Source: Delphinus delphis
Lineage: Eukaryota; Chordata; Mammalia; Artiodactyla; Delphinidae
Direction of reading: 5' to 3'
Length of the DNA stretch: 64,000 nt
NCBI RefSeq assembly: GCF_949987515.2
Contig: NC_082693.1
Coordinates: forward strand, 22,068,994 to 22,132,993
Under the pieces are notes generated by a model. The model did no database searches. It was not told the DNA's origin and worked only from the letters and a program-made list of their open reading frames with translations. How positions within the stretch are numbered: position 1 is the stretch's first letter; every line of letters starts with the position of its first letter. The position numbers and the translations under genes are program-made. Positions 1 through 13,197 of this stretch are shown in pieces.

Positions 1-2536
1 GATCATACACCATGATCAACTGGGATTTATCCCAGGGATGCAAGGATCCATCCATATACGCAAATCAATCAATGTGATACACCATATTAACAAATTGAAG
101 AATAAAAACCACATGATCACCTCAATAGATGCAGAAAAAGCTTTCAACAAAATTCAAAACACATTTATGATAAAAACTGTCCAGAAAGTGGGCATAGAGG
201 GAACCTACCTCAACATAATAAGGCCATATATGACAAACCCACAGCAAACATCATTCTCCATGGTGAAAAACTGAAAGCATTTTCTCTAAGATCAGGAGTA
301 AGACAAGGATATCCACACTCACCACTATTATTCAACATAGTTTTGGAAGTCCTAGCCACAGCAATCAGAGAAGAAAAAGAAATAAAAGGAACACAAATTG
401 GAAAAGAAGAAGTAAAACTGTCACTGTTTGCAGATGACATGATACTATACACAGAAAATCCTAAAGATGCCACCAGAAAACTACTAGAGTTAATCAATGA
501 ATTTGGTCAAGTTGCAGGATACAAAATTAATGCACAGAAATCTCTTGCATTCCTATACAGTAATGATGAAAAATCTGAAAGAGCAATTAAGGAAACACTC
601 CCATTTACACCTGCAACAAAAATAATATAATACCTAGCAATAAACCTATCTAGGGAGACTAAAGACCTGTATGCAGAAAACTATAATACACTGATGAAAG
701 AAATTTAAAATGATACCAACAGATGGAGAGATATACCATGTTTTTGGACTAGAACAATCAACATTGTGAAAATGACTATACTACCCAAAGCAATCTACAG
801 ATTCAATGCAATCCCTATAAAACTACCATTGGCATTTTTCACAGAACTAGAACAAAAAATTTCACAATTTGTATGGAAACACAAAAGACCCCAAATAGCC
901 AAAGCAATCTTGAGAAAGAAAAACGGAGCTGGAGGAATCAGGCTCTGGGATCTCAGACTATAGTTCAAAGCTACAGTAATCAGGACAGTATGGTACTGCC
1001 ACAAAAACAGAAGTATAGATCAATGGAACAGGATAGAAAACCCAGAGATAAATCAGCACACGTATGGTCAACTTATCTTTAATAAAGGAGGCAAGAATAT
1101 ACAATGGAGTAAAGACAGCCTCTTCAATAAGCTGTGCTGGGAAAACTGGACAGCTACATGTAAAAGAATCAAATTAGAACACTCCCTAACACCATACACA
1201 AAAATAAACTCAAAATGGAATTAAAGACCTAAATGTAAGCCCAGACACTATAAAACTCTTAGAGGAAAACATAGGCAGAACACTCTATGACATAAATCAC
1301 AGCAAAATCCTTTTTGACCCACCTCCTACAAAAATGGAAATAAAAACAAAAATAAAGAAATGGGACCTAATGAAACTTCAAAGATTTTGCACAGCAAAGG
1401 AAACCATAAACGAGACCAAAAGACAACCCTCAGAATGGGATAAAATATTTGCAAATGAAGCAACTGACAATGGATTAATCTCCAAAATTTACAAGCAGCT
1501 CATTAAGCTCAATATCAAAAAAAAAACAACCCAATCCAAGAATGAGCAGAAGACCTAAATAGACATTTCTCCAAAGAAGATATACAGACTGCCAACAAGC
1601 ACATGAAAGAATGCTCAACATCTTTAATCATTAGAGAAATGCAAATCAAAACTACAATGAGATATCATCTCACACCAGTCAGAATGGCCATCATCAAACA
1701 ATCTACAAACGATAAATGCTGGAGAGGGTGTGGAAAAAAGGGAACCCTCTTGCACTGTTGGTGGGAAAGTAAATTGACACAGCCACTATGGAGAATAGTA
1801 TGCAGGTTTCTTCAAAAACTAAAAATAGAACTACCATACGTCCCTGCAATCCCAATACCTGGCATACACCCTGAGAAAACTATAACTCAAAAAGAGTCAT
1901 GTACCACAATGTTCACTGCAGGTCTATTTACAATAGCCAGGACGTGGAAGCAACCTAAGTGTCCATCGACAGATGAATGGATAAAGAAGATGTGGCATAT
2001 ATATACAATGGAATATTACTCAGCCACAGAAAGAAACCAAATTGGGTTATTTGTAGTGAGGTGGTTGGACCTAGAGTCTGTCACACAGAGTGAAGTAAGT
2101 CAGAAAGAGAAATACAAATACTGTACGTGAACATCCTATATCTGGAACCTAAAAAAAAAAAAAAAATGGTTCTGAAGAACCTAGGGGCAGGACAGGAATA
2201 AAGACGAAGATGTAGAGAATGGGCTTGAGGACATGGGGAGGGGGAAGGATAGCTGGGACAAAGTGAGAGTGTGTCATGGACATATATACACTACCAAATG
2301 TAAGGTAGATAGCTAGTGGGAAGCCACATAGTACAGGGAAATCAGTGTGGTGCTTTGTGTCCACCTAGAGGGGTGGGATAGGGAGGGTGGGAGGGAGACG
2401 CAAGAGGGAGGGGATATGGGGATTATGTATACATATAGCTGATTCACTTTGTTATACAGCAGCAACTAAGACAACAATGTAAAACAATTATACTCCAATA
2501 AAGATGTTAAATAAAATAAAATAAAATAACAACTAA
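1..2536 (+). mobile_element. L1 (LINE-1) 3' half, cut by window edge
   Basis: The sequence runs from mid ORF2 through the 3' UTR to an AATAAA-rich tail (2498-2536). Broken ORF2 pieces include the reverse-transcriptase catalytic box FADD at 427-438 and the cysteine-rich end ([17 protein letters not shown], about 1720-1770). Several frameshifts and stops make it inactive. It lies antisense to ITPR2, in the intron after exon M. Homologous copies at 7718, 45043 and 60176 align along its whole length. Confidence 0.95.
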
Positions 2537-3153
2537 ATAAAACACTAGAGAGGTATTTAAGAAACTCAATACATTATCTTTATACTGTTGGCACTAGTCT
2601 ACTAAAACGCTGCTTAAAAATTTTTATGGTTTATTTAGTATTTAGTGAAATCTGAAAACAGCAACTAATTAACCTACTGAAAATTAAAACCAATATAACA
2701 GAGGATTTATGATCAGTGTCTTACTATTCTGTAGATGACACAGATTTGGGGGATTTTCATGTTGGTAATAAAGCATATTGTCCATCCATTGGGTATTTTT
2801 ACATATTTATAAGGCTATTCAATAATAAAAGGAATGATTTATAGGTTGCCAATAAAAAGCCACCATGAATGGTAGAAACAAAAATTCCCCTCTCTGTACA
2901 GGTCTCAGCTTAGGACCTATTCCTCTTTTTCTCCACCTCACTCCCTCCTATTGTCCTGATTCCTGGCTTATAGGATTTACAGTGGGAAGGAAGAAGAGTG
3001 AAAAAGTAGTCAGATGAGGTAACAAGTGAGAGCAACTGACAAGAATTAACCAAAGTACAAATTTATGCAGATATTTGACTTGGCAAATGGAAATTTTATG
3101 CTGATTTAAAAGATATTGTTTGGATTATTTCAAAATAGATCTTGAAAACAGAC
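2537..3153. other. Intron after exon M, unique part
   Basis: AT-rich intronic sequence with no recognisable gene or repeat. It includes the donor of exon M at 3152-3153. Confidence 0.6.
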
Positions 3154-3327
3154 CTCAATTGGCTCTTCACCACCTTTTACTTGATTTTCACCCATTTCTC
3201 CATTCTCATAGCTGCTGCTCTTCTCAACCCATAACTCGGATTTTTCTACAGTTAGTCGAAGCTGGTCTAGGTCTGCCTTGATTTGCTTGTAGTTATCTAC
3301 GTCCTGATTGGACACCAGTAACTGTAC
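3154..3327 (-). CDS. ITPR2: ITPR2 exon M (last exon in window)
   Basis: The exon is 174 bp, phase 0 to 0, encoding 58 residues from [17 protein letters not shown] to KGGEEPIE. The acceptor is TTTCCAG and the donor is GAG|GTCTGT (not ideal at +3/+4 but with GT). The motif [15 protein letters not shown] is family-wide; the glutamate/glycine-rich tail that follows is type 2-specific. The next exon lies to the left of base 1. The open frame that continues past 3154 is intron read-through. Confidence 0.94.
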
Positions 3328-4387
3328 CTGGAAACAGAATTGCAATCCTTAGTTTACTTAACTTACTTATGGAATTTCCTTTATTCCTATTTCATTTATG
3401 TCAAAAATCCCAAGTCTTTTTAACATATTTGCCCCTCAGTTGAAGTTTAGTATTTCTAGACTATTTATGAATATTTTATATATATTTACATATATTTTAC
3501 ATATTTTAGATGTATATTGATCATGAAAATTCCCCTGAAAGTATCTGTGAACTCTACTCAATATATTCACATGTTATGAAGAATTATACATATAAAAAAG
3601 TGAGCCCTAGCAAAGCTTTTTAAAGTGTTAAAGAGTAATTTAAAATAAGAGATACCCTAACTCTAATTTTACTGCTAAAGTTAATTTTTCTGAGACTCTC
3701 TCTATTTGAAAAGAGGTAGAAGCATAAAAACAAGTGGAAGAAAACAGTGATACAGTCTAAACCTAAATTTATATGTATTGTGTGACATTTACAAATATAT
3801 GAATAATTATCTGTATTTATATAATTACTCTTTTAATTATTTCATATTGTAACATACCCTTGTAAAACTTCCTAATGAAGATCAATGCTCTATTAAATAA
3901 ATATTAGTGAAATACATGTAAGCCCTGAGATATTTCTCATTAATGGTCTCAAGATTGATATCATTCAAAGACAACAAAGAAAAAGATTAGATCCATCACA
4001 ATTCCTTTCTTTTGGATTTCTACATTTTTTCAATCACGACATTTATTTCAGTGCATTATCCAAATTTATCAGTAAAATCTGGGGTCAAAATAACAGCACC
4101 GGCAACAAAATTCCTAATATGGTTTTATCTCCCAGTGCCCTCCTAAATTTTAGTGCCTGTCATTTACATTAAAGATATTAACTGAAAAATCACTTGTGGG
4201 GATCTCTTTTTAAAATAGATCAAGTCTTGGCCTAAGACAAGGCCATATCTATCTTTAAAAATAGAAAGTGTTCCCAGGGAAAGCTGCACAGTCTCATTAA
4301 CTCTGCAACCATGAAGTCAAGTTGGATTTTATAAACAATATTTTCAGAGCCTCTGCTATGGAACTACTGAGGGCTACTGAATCTCAC
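3328..4387. other. Intron L-M (1.06 kb)
   Basis: AT-rich intron between exons L and M. I see no repeat family that I can name and no other gene. Confidence 0.7.
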
Positions 4388-4553
4388 CTGTTTAAATGCC
4401 TGTAAAACTTCCGCTCTCTGGCTGAAGTGCTTGAACAGCAGCTGCAGGGCTCCTGATAGCAAAGGAGGGTAGTCATGCATGATCAGATGAATGAGGACCC
4501 GTAAAAATGTCCTGCCTCCTTCATCATCAAGTTGAACTGGATTTTTTTCCTTT
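4388..4553 (-). CDS. ITPR2: ITPR2 exon L
   Basis: The exon is 166 bp. One base completes the Arg from exon K, and 55 residues follow from [16 protein letters not shown] to EVLQAFKQ, ending in phase 0. The acceptor is TTTATAG and the donor is CAG|GTGAGA. It contains the highly conserved [19 protein letters not shown] helix pair. A diverged copy of the part encoding [11 protein letters not shown] lies about 1 kb away in the preceding intron (5493-5526). Confidence 0.95.
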
Positions 4554-5988
4554 CTATAAAACCAAAAATTATTCTAAAATAACTTATATTTACATAAAAT
4601 TTAGTCAGAAGTGGTTAAAATTGTGTGTTCATCCTCAGTTCTCACCCACCCACCCTGCCAAAAAAAACTGGAAAGTATAAAGGAAGAAATTTTTACTCTT
4701 TTTTGGCCTCGGGTAACTAATGAGGAAACAAAACATAGAGAAAACTTGTGTTTGTCCATGACAGTAGGGGTGACCTAAGTCCCAGTTTGTCCAAGACTGA
4801 GGGGGTTCCCAAGATAGGCGACTTTAAGTCATTGCACTGGGAAAGTAGCAGGCAAACTGGGATGATTTGGTCATGTAGGCAAAGACAAAAGATAGAATCT
4901 GAATCAATCCTGAAGCGTTTATTGAGAAGACATACTTGGCTGGATGTACATCAAGGACTGAACTTCCCCAGAGTCCAGAAACCTCTCCAAGACAGGTGGT
5001 GAGGCACGGGGAAGGCAGTGCTCGTGCACACAGGCACACAGGTATCACCAGAGCAACTCTGCAAGTTTGGTGTATCCAGACTCTGAGCAAGATTCCCCTG
5101 ATAAAAAGTCCATTTATTTTAAGATGAAAATCATACACTGGTTTATTCTCTTTTCTCGGGAATAATGAAATACTTGAATAGGAAAACACAGCAACAATAA
5201 CAACAGCAAAAACTGGCAAAACAATATAAAAACAAACTTAAACCAAATGTTCACTAGAGATAAAAATCCTTTTGGGTTCCCCTGATTCCTCATTCTTGTC
5301 TTTCTTTCTAACCAAAGAAAATGCAGTGCCTTAGTACAGAAATTTGTTTAGGTACTCATGGCAAATCTATGATAAAAATGAATGCCAGAAACTCAATAAT
5401 TTGTAGCTCAGACATTTCACGGTTTTGACTTTTCTTTTTGACTATTACTTTCATTTATGGGAAAAAAAGAAACAACCTAAAAACAGTGAGTAGCAGGGCA
5501 CCTGACAGCAAAGGAGAATAGTCATGTCAGAGATGTTTCATTTTCTTTAATCATGGATATTTCCAATTGGCAGAAAATAGCGTTATTTCTCACTTATAAA
5601 GTTAATGATAACGTTGAAAGAAGTTACTTTCTTGCCTCCAATTTCTCAGATTTGGGGAAGCAACGTTTTGCAAGAGGCAGCAATATTCATACCAGGAAAC
5701 TTAAAGGGCGTTCGTGTGCTGTCATTATTTGAGGAAAGAAAAGCAAAGAATTCAGGGGAAAGTTCAATACACTGAACTCAAGTCTCCTGTCTTTTTTTTA
5801 CCTGACCTAAAGAAAAGCTATGCTTTCTCTTCTACAGTAAATTAGCAGCTTCATTTATGGCAGAAATTATGTTGGCAACGATAAAGGATCTAAAATTAAA
5901 TAGATATAGCGAAGTGAACAATAAAGTGTCAATCAAATTCTAAGTAAAATCTTATTTACAAGAAAAAGACACATAAATGTTACTGTAC
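4554..5988. other. Intron K-L (1.4 kb)
   Basis: Apart from the exon L remnant at 5493-5526, nothing is recognised. The open frames near 4750-5220 have no similarity that I know and no coding features. Confidence 0.65.
5493..5526 (-). pseudogene. Decayed partial copy of ITPR2 exon L
   Basis: Thirty of 34 bases match 4444-4477 inside exon L, in the same orientation. Read on the minus strand it would give HDYSPLLSGAL against [11 protein letters not shown] in the exon, with three of the four differences silent. Weaker similarity continues a few bases on both sides. There is no full exon and no convincing splice site pair, so it looks like a remnant of a local duplication in the intron between exons K and L. 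Confidence 0.55.
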
Positions 5989-6046
5989 CTTCCAGCAAAC
6001 ATAGTTTCTGCCTGAGCTGCAATTTCATCTATGTCAGGAACAACAG
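5989..6046 (-). CDS. ITPR2: ITPR2 exon K (58-bp small exon)
   Basis: This small exon has two bases completing Ala, 18 residues (VVPDIDEIAAQAETMFAG), then two bases of a split Arg. The acceptor is TTTGCAG and the donor is AAG|GTACAG. It is too short to stand out as an open frame, and was recovered by splicing phase and by continuity of the protein. Being 58 bp, skipping it would shift the frame, so it is expected to be constitutive. Confidence 0.93.
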
Positions 6047-6315
6047 CTGCAAAGACAAATGGTAAAATCCATTCTTTATCATTTTATAATTAGGAGTCCC
6101 AATATTTATGATAATATTAGCTTACCTAAAAATACTTTTGTAATTTCTTTATGCCACCAAAAGTCAATTAACACTTTAAAAAAGTCACAATACAGTTCCC
6201 CTTATCGGTCAATATGTTAAACTGAAGTTTACATTTTAAAATATATATTGTTATAGTCAAAGATACATTTAAAAGATCAGAAAGGACCATTTACAAACTT
6301 TCCACATCTATATAA

Positions 6316-6322
6316 GTATGTA

Positions 6323-6373
<51 letters not shown>

Positions 6374-6400
6374 AGTACACACACACCTATATACACACAT
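6316..6400. repeat. Compound microsatellite (TG)n(TA)n(CA)n
   Basis: TG repeats (about 6323-6332) pass into about 20 TA units (6332-6371) and then CA units (from 6376). The whole tract is alternating purine-pyrimidine and partly self-complementary, in the intron between exons J and K. Confidence 0.95.
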
Positions 6401-7717
6401 TTAATTTAAATGGGTAATGACATGGAAGGATAATATTTTTTAAAGAATCACAGTATACCTATACGGAACCTTGTTACTACATGGTACTTCCAAACATGAT
6501 CTTTTAACCTAAGCTTACTTCTATAAATCCGTCCCTTCTTCTTCTGGGACAGGGTATTTGATTTTTTTTTTTTTAATGTGAACCAATCATGATTCTTCAC
6601 TCATCCCCAACAATAACATTTTGAAAATATCTACGATAAGTACACAATTTATTTCTTACCTCCAAAAGTATGAAAAGAAAACAGAGCAAGACATAAAAAG
6701 GCAAAAACAATTCTTCCCAGAATGCTACCTCTAATGAATACAACCAATTTAAGAGATCAGGTAAATCAGAGAGAACTGGTTTTCTGGGGATGCCCCTAGA
6801 CTTTCCCTCCCACACTTTTACTGACACTTAGAGCTCCTGTTTCCAGAAGTCTGGCTTCTGAAAGCCAATAATTCTTATGCTAGTGTCAATGCAACTGCCA
6901 GCAAGACTTTCTGGTTCTGCCCTAACATTCCTGGAAATAGCCCTTTGGAGTTCTACAGTTCTGGGAAGCATAAAAAAACCAACACTGTTGCAAATGTTCC
7001 AAGGAGACTTCTAGCTCAGGACAGCTTAACCCCTTCCGTAGAGGCATGCTGCCTTTGGATGGTACCGATGAGTCGGACAGCAGGACATTTGGTTGAGCAT
7101 CTACATTAACTACACACTTATAATCATTGACTCATTCCTATCAAATCGATTGATGCACAAAGAAGAGGAGGCTTCCTGATGTTATCACAGTGGTTGTGGT
7201 TAAAAGAAAGTATCATATCTGTGTACAAATCCTGCCCCAGCAAAAGAATTCTGTTAACTGGGTAATTCTTCAATACAACATAGTTTCCAACTTGCCATGA
7301 CTGGCCTGATCTATCCAGAAAAATGGTAATTTAATATACCTTAGGTTTCATAAGGTACTTTCCAGAGTCACAAAATTTTTACAATAAATTTTATGCTCTT
7401 ATGTCATTATGCTCCCACACTCACAGATAGAGTGACTTCATTCTTACACATTTTAAATGTGAAAAACTGAAATATACTACCAATTTACAACCATGCAAAG
7501 AAATAAAGAACGAATGCATGCATACACACACACAATAAAGCCAACACCCACATCCAGACCATTGTGGGGAATGCCATGTCTTTTTTCTTGAGCGGGGTGA
7601 TTCCTACAAAATACCTTTCCTCCTGAGAGCAGCATTTCGCACTATTCTTTGATCCAAGTCAAAAACCAAAAAACCTTGGATTTTCACCAAAAGAGCATAA
7701 TGCGTAAAAGATTCAGA
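6401..7717. other. Intron J-K, unique part
   Basis: No gene or confidently named repeat. The L1 below begins at its right edge; a target-site duplication could not be fixed. Confidence 0.55.
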
Positions 7718-10700
7718 CTCTGAAACTAAAAGCTGGTTCTTTGAGAAGATAAACAAAATTGATAAACCATTAGCCAGACTCATCAAGAAAAAAAGAGAGA
7801 AGGCTCAAATCAATAGAATTAGAAATGAAAAAGGAGAGGTAACAACTGACACTGCAGAAATACAAAGGATCATGAGAGATTACTACAAGCAACTCTATGC
7901 CAATAAAATGGACAACCTGGAAAAATGGACAAATTCTTAGAAAAGCACAACCTTCCAAGACTGAACCAGGAAGAAACAGAAAATATAAACAGACCGATCA
8001 AAAGCACTGAAATTGAGACTGTAATTAAAAATCTTCCAACAGACAAAAGCCCAGGACCAAATGGCTTCACAGGCGAATTCTATCAAAGATTTAGAGAAGA
8101 GCTAACACCTATCCTTCTCAAACTCTTCCAAAATATAGCAGAGTGAGGAACACTCCCAGACTCATTCTATGAGGCCACCATCACCCTGATACCAAAACCA
8201 GACAAAGCTATCACAAAGAAAGAAAACTACAGGCCAATATCACTGATGAACATAGATGCAAAAATCCTCAACAAAATACTAGCAAACAGAATCCAACAGC
8301 ACATTAAAAGGATCATACACCATGATCAAGTGGGGTTTATCCCAGGGATGCAAGGATCCTTCAATATATGCAAATCAGTCAATGTGATAAACCATACTAA
8401 CAAACTGAAGGAGAAAAAACATGATCACCTCTATAGATGCAGAAAAAGCTTTTGACAAAATTCAGCACACATTTATGATAAAAACCCTCCAGAAAGTAGG
8501 CATACAGGGAACTTACCTCAACAAAATAAAGGCCATATATGACAAACCCACAGCCAACATCGTTCTCAATGGTGAAAAACTGAAAGCATTTCCACTAAGA
8601 TCAGGAACAAGACACGGTTGCCCACTCTCACCACTCTTATTCAACATAGTTTTGGAAGTTTTAGCCACAGCAATCAGAGAAGAAAAAGAAATAAAAGGAG
8701 TCCAAATCAGAAAAGAAGAAGAAAAGCTGTCACTATTCACAGATGACATGATACTATACATAGAGAATCCTAAAGATGCTACCAGAAAACTACTAGAGTT
8801 AATCAAAGAATTTGGTAAAGTAGCAGGATACAAAATTAATTGCACAGAAATCTCTGGCATTCCTATACACTAATGATGAAAAATCTGAAAGAGAAATTTA
8901 GGAAACGCTCCCATCTACCATTGCAACAAAAAGAATAAAATACCTAGGAAAAAATCTACCTAAGGAAACAAAAGACCTGTATGCAGAAAACTTTAAGACA
9001 CTGATGAAAGAAATTAAAGATGATACCAACAGATGGAGAGATATACCATGTTCTTGGATTGGAAGAATCAACATTGTGAAAATGACTATAGTATCCAAAG
9101 CAATCTACAGATTCAATGCAATCCCTATCAAACTACCACTGGCATTTTTCACAGAACTAAACAAAACAAGTCACAATTTGTATGGAAACACAAAAGACTC
9201 CGAACAGCCAAAGCAATCTTGAGAAAGAAAAACGGAGCTGGAGGAATCAGACTCCCAGATTTCAGACTATACTACAAAGCTACAGTGATCAAGACAATAT
9301 GGTACTGGCACAAAAACAGAAATATAGATCAATGGAACAGGATAGAAAGCCCAGAAATAAACCCATGCACATATGGTCAGCTCATCTTTGATAAAGGAGG
9401 TAAGAATATACAATGGAGAAAAGACAGCCTCTTCAATAAGTTGTGCTGGGAAAACTGGACAGCTACATGTAAAAGAATGAAATTAGAACACTCCTAACAC
9501 CATACACAAAAATAAACTCAAAATGGATTAAAGACCTAAATGTAAGGCCAGACACTATAAAACACTTAGAGGAAATCATAGGCAGAACATTCTATGACAT
9601 AAATCACAGCAAGATCCTTTTTGACCCACCTCCTACAAAAATGGAAATAAAAACAAAAATAAACAAATGGGAACTAATGAAACTTCAAAGCTTTTGCACA
9701 GCAAAGGAAACCATAAACAAGACCAAAAGACAACCCTCAGAATGGGAGAAAATATTTGCAAATGAAGCAACTGACAAAGGATTAATCTCCAAAATTTACA
9801 AGCAGCTCATGCAGCTCAATATCAAAAAAACAAACAACCCAATCCAAAAATGGGCAGAAGACCTAAATAGACATTTCTCCAAAGAAGATATACAGATTGC
9901 CAACAAGCACATGAAAGAATGTTCAGCATCATTAATCATTAGAGAAATGCAAATCAAAACTACAATGAGATATCATCTCACACCAGTCAGAACCATCATC
10001 AAAAAATCTACAAAAAATAAATGCTGGAGAGGGTGTGGAGAAAAGGGAACCCTCTTGCACTGTTGGTGGGAATGTAAATTGATACAGCCACTATGGAGAA
10101 CAGTATGGAGGTTCCTTAAAAAACTAAAAATAGAACTACCATATGACCCAGCAATCCCACTACTGGGCATATACCCTGAGAAAACCATAATTCAAAAAGA
10201 GTCATGTACCAAAATATTCAATGCAGCTCTATTTACAATAGCCAGGACATGGAAGCAGCCGTAGTGTCCATTGACAGATGAATGGATAAAGAAGATGTGG
10301 CACATATATCCAATAGAATATTACTCCGTCATAAAAAGAAATGAAATTGAGTTATTTGTAGTGAGGTGGATGGACCTAGAGTCTGTCATACAGAGTGAAG
10401 TAAGTCAGAAAGAGAAAAACAAATACCGTATACTAATACATATATATGGAATCTAAAAAAAAAAAAACGGTCATGAAGAATCTAAGGGTAGGATGGGAAT
10501 AAAGACGCAGACCTACTAGAGAATGGACTTGAGGACATGGGGAGGGGGAAGGGGAAGTGAGAAAGTGGCATGGACATATATACACTACCAAATGTAAAAC
10601 GGATAGCTAGTGGGAAGCAGCCGCATAGCATAGGGAGATCAGCTCGGTGCTTTGTGGCCACCTAGAGGGGTGGGATAGGGAGGGTGGGAGGGAGGGAGAG

Positions 10701-10843
10701 AGACGCAAGACGCAAGAGGGAGGGGATATGGGGATATATGTATATGTATAGCTGATTCCCTTTTTATAAAACAGAAACTAACACACCATTGTAAAGCAAT
10801 TATACTCCAACAAAGATGTTAAAAAAACAAACAAACAAAAAAG
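7718..10843 (+). mobile_element. 5'-truncated L1 with full ORF2 3' part and tail
   Basis: It begins inside ORF2 at the motif encoding [14 protein letters not shown] and runs to an A-rich tail (10820-10843). Reverse-transcriptase pieces are open at 8246-8455 and 8421-8873; the catalytic box reads FTDD at 8736-8747 instead of FADD. Frameshifts and stops separate the pieces, so it is dead. It shares the 3' UTR type with the copy at 1-2536 (GGGAGGGGGAAGG block). It is antisense to ITPR2, in intron J-K. Confidence 0.94.
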
Positions 10844-10929
10844 AACACAGTACCTGGACTTCACAGAGTTGTGAAGATTACCAGAAAAACTGCATTTAAA
10901 GGACTGAGCACCAGTAGCAGCAAACATCC

Positions 10930-10990
10930 TCGCTGCCGTTCTAGGCAAGTTATTTAATTTGTATCTCAGTTCCTTCATTTTATTGGTGGA
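10930..10990 (+). mobile_element. Possible MIR fragment
   Basis: The run GGCAAGTTATTTAATTTGT followed by a cTCAGTTcCtTCATTTT-like block resembles the MIR core. It is short and diverged. Confidence 0.35.
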
Positions 10991-11106
10991 GATTATTTTG
11001 ACATTTTTGTCTCATAGGAATACTTCTTGTTTTAAAACATAAAAGGAACTTTCAGGTTCTCCGGAAAACACCATCCAAAGAGGAAATATTGTCACAGAGG
11101 AGATAC

Positions 11107-11236
11107 CTGATGGCAGCAATGTATCGGGAGAGCCATTGGTAGACGTTTCAGCATTTCCATTGTTCTCCCCAAATTCCTTCTTATATATTGACAGCATATA
11201 TGAGATCCTATAATCCAGTCTGACACTCAGGATAAA
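11107..11236 (-). CDS. ITPR2: ITPR2 exon J
   Basis: The exon is 130 bp, phase 0 start with FILSVRLDYRISYML, 43 residues to SPDTLLPS, then one base of a split Ala. The acceptor is CTTGTAG and the donor is TCAG|GTATCT. The first part (SVRLDYRISYMLSIYKKEF) is a conserved helix. The second part, ENNGNAETSTNGSPD, is a low-complexity polar linker that is type-specific and poorly conserved. Confidence 0.95.
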
Positions 11237-12377
11237 CTACAAGAAACATTAAAAACAACATAAGTTTCTTTCATCAGCATGGTGTTTAAAAATTCATTAC
11301 AGGACACCAAGAACCACAGTACTATCAACATGTCACATGAACTAGTTAGAAACTTTATTGGTAAACTCGTATCACTTCTGTTGCTTACATGATAATCAGT
11401 CATAACACTAAGAAAAGTGATGCATTTCCATTAGCCAATGTCAGTAAAATCCCTGAACAGTTTTTGGAAAGAAGAAAACCTGACTCTCCATGATTACTCT
11501 CAGAATATTCCAAGTAGAGGTATCTCCTGGGTCTGGATGAAGAGGTAACAATGACATCATTTCCCAAGCACTTTGCAGAGTTTTCACCAGCTCTGCAAGG
11601 AAAGTACTGGAGCTGTGACCCTCATTCAGGCACAGAAAGGCAAGATTTCAGCTGCAATAGTGTGGATTCTGGCTACACCACAATGAATCCTGGATCTAGG
11701 CTACAAAAGGATAGCTTAAGTAATAGCATCTAATATACCAGGGATGTGCCTCCTTAGTGCCTGTTTTTCCTTGGGTCTGTGTTTTTGTCCTTGTTCTCCT
11801 TAATGGACGTATTGACAGAAACTAAGTGTCAATAAGGTTCCCGTCTGTGCTCGGCACTGAGAAGAATGCAAATGCCTGAAGCCCAGAGTCCTCAAGTTGC
11901 CAGTGATTGAGTTGGGAAAACAAGATACAGCATTGTTAAAATAATTAGGAAATTAAGGAGGGCTACCTCACGTGGTATAGAATGCAGTGGAGATCAGAGA
12001 AGGAAACAGTGTGTGCCACCGACATGAGTGGAGACGGGAAACAACAGAGAGCTGTACTTATACAGGGTGACCTTCCATCCCAGTTTGCCTGGGAGAGGCC
12101 TGCGTTGGCCTTCGCTCCCAGTATAATTATTATCTGTGTCCCCTACACTCTCTTGAGAGACTCTCATTGTTCCAGCAAACAGTAATGGTCAGGCAAGTTC
12201 CGAGAAAACTTGGTATTTGGTGGTATCATCTCCCCCTAGCTCTAGCTACGCTGCCATCGTATCAGACCCCTCCCCCGCGCCCCCCTCCTGCTGCCCCCTT
12301 TCTCTCACTCTCTGTTCCACTCTTCTCAGTCCTGACAGCACAAGCTGGAATGTCTGCAGTTTCTCTCTTGCCTCCGC
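11237..12377. other. Intron I-J, right of exon J
   Basis: No gene or named repeat that I can support. Short open frames here lack coding signs. Confidence 0.55.
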
Positions 12378-12560
12378 ACATTCATTTCCGTTGTTCACTT
12401 TACCTTGAATATTCTTCTCCTCCACCCCATAATAACCAGCTTTTGAGATATCCTCCAAGGTCCTATTTAAATCCCTTTTGAAATGAAGCTTTCCCTAGCT
12501 CCCCAGTCCGAATCAATTTTTCTCCTCTTTGCTCACCCAACACGTTATTTACACCTACAG
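12378..12560 (+). mobile_element. Possible L2 3'-region fragment
   Basis: The wording 'tcctccaaggtcctatttaa' and following 'agctttccctagctcccc' resembles the pyrimidine-rich part of L2 near its 3' end. It is strongly diverged. Confidence 0.35.
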
Positions 12561-12577
12561 GTCCAAAGTTGAATCAA

Positions 12578-12660
12578 CCTCCCTCCCTCCCTCCCTCCCT
12601 CCCTCCCTCCCTCCCTCTCTCTCTCTCTCTCTCTCACTCTTGCTCTCTCTCCCTCTCCCT
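12578..12660 (+). repeat. (CCCT)n(CT)n simple repeat
   Basis: About ten CCCT units (12578-12616) are followed by about ten CT units and a degenerate pyrimidine tail. It is a homopyrimidine tract on the plus strand. Confidence 0.95.
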
Positions 12661-13197
12661 TTTCCCCTTCTCCTCCTCTGCTAGACCTTTATGCTCCTCC
12701 TGGGCAGCAACCATGCTCTATGTTAGCTATGTTCCATCAAGTTCAACAAACGTGTTGAGCCAGCTACTGAGGAAGCTGCCAAGGGTACAGAAAAGGTACC
12801 GAGGATATAAAACCTGCCTTTGAAGAGCATATAATCCAGGAGGAAAAGTAAACACCAGAGAGACTCTTTTATTAATATGCAGTGAGCACTGTAACACATA
12901 CTGGCTGAACTGATTCCAGTTAATATGGGGATTTTCAAAGCAGGAGACAGATTGTGGGAGAAGAGGGCTGAGAAAGAGCCAGTGGATTTGGCAGCCCTGA
13001 GCAGAGGGTGGGAGCAGAAGCTAGACTGTGGGTGCATAAAAAGAAGGGTGTTTTTTAAACAAACTTATGTAAAGAACAGATTATTAAAACATGAATTAAT
13101 GAAGCATTTATTAGCTTTTAGGTGAAGATTAGCGTTCAATGAATTATATTTTATAAATAGAGCCAAAATTCAAACTATCATCCTCTACTGTATTTAA

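Noticed and set aside
3130..3153. Read-through extension of exon M (VCFQDLF)
   Set aside because: The sequence after GAG is a GT donor and the known protein continues with another exon; the extension is intron.
8246..8873. Possible functional reverse transcriptase gene
   Set aside because: It is a broken L1 ORF2 with stops, frameshifts and an altered catalytic box.
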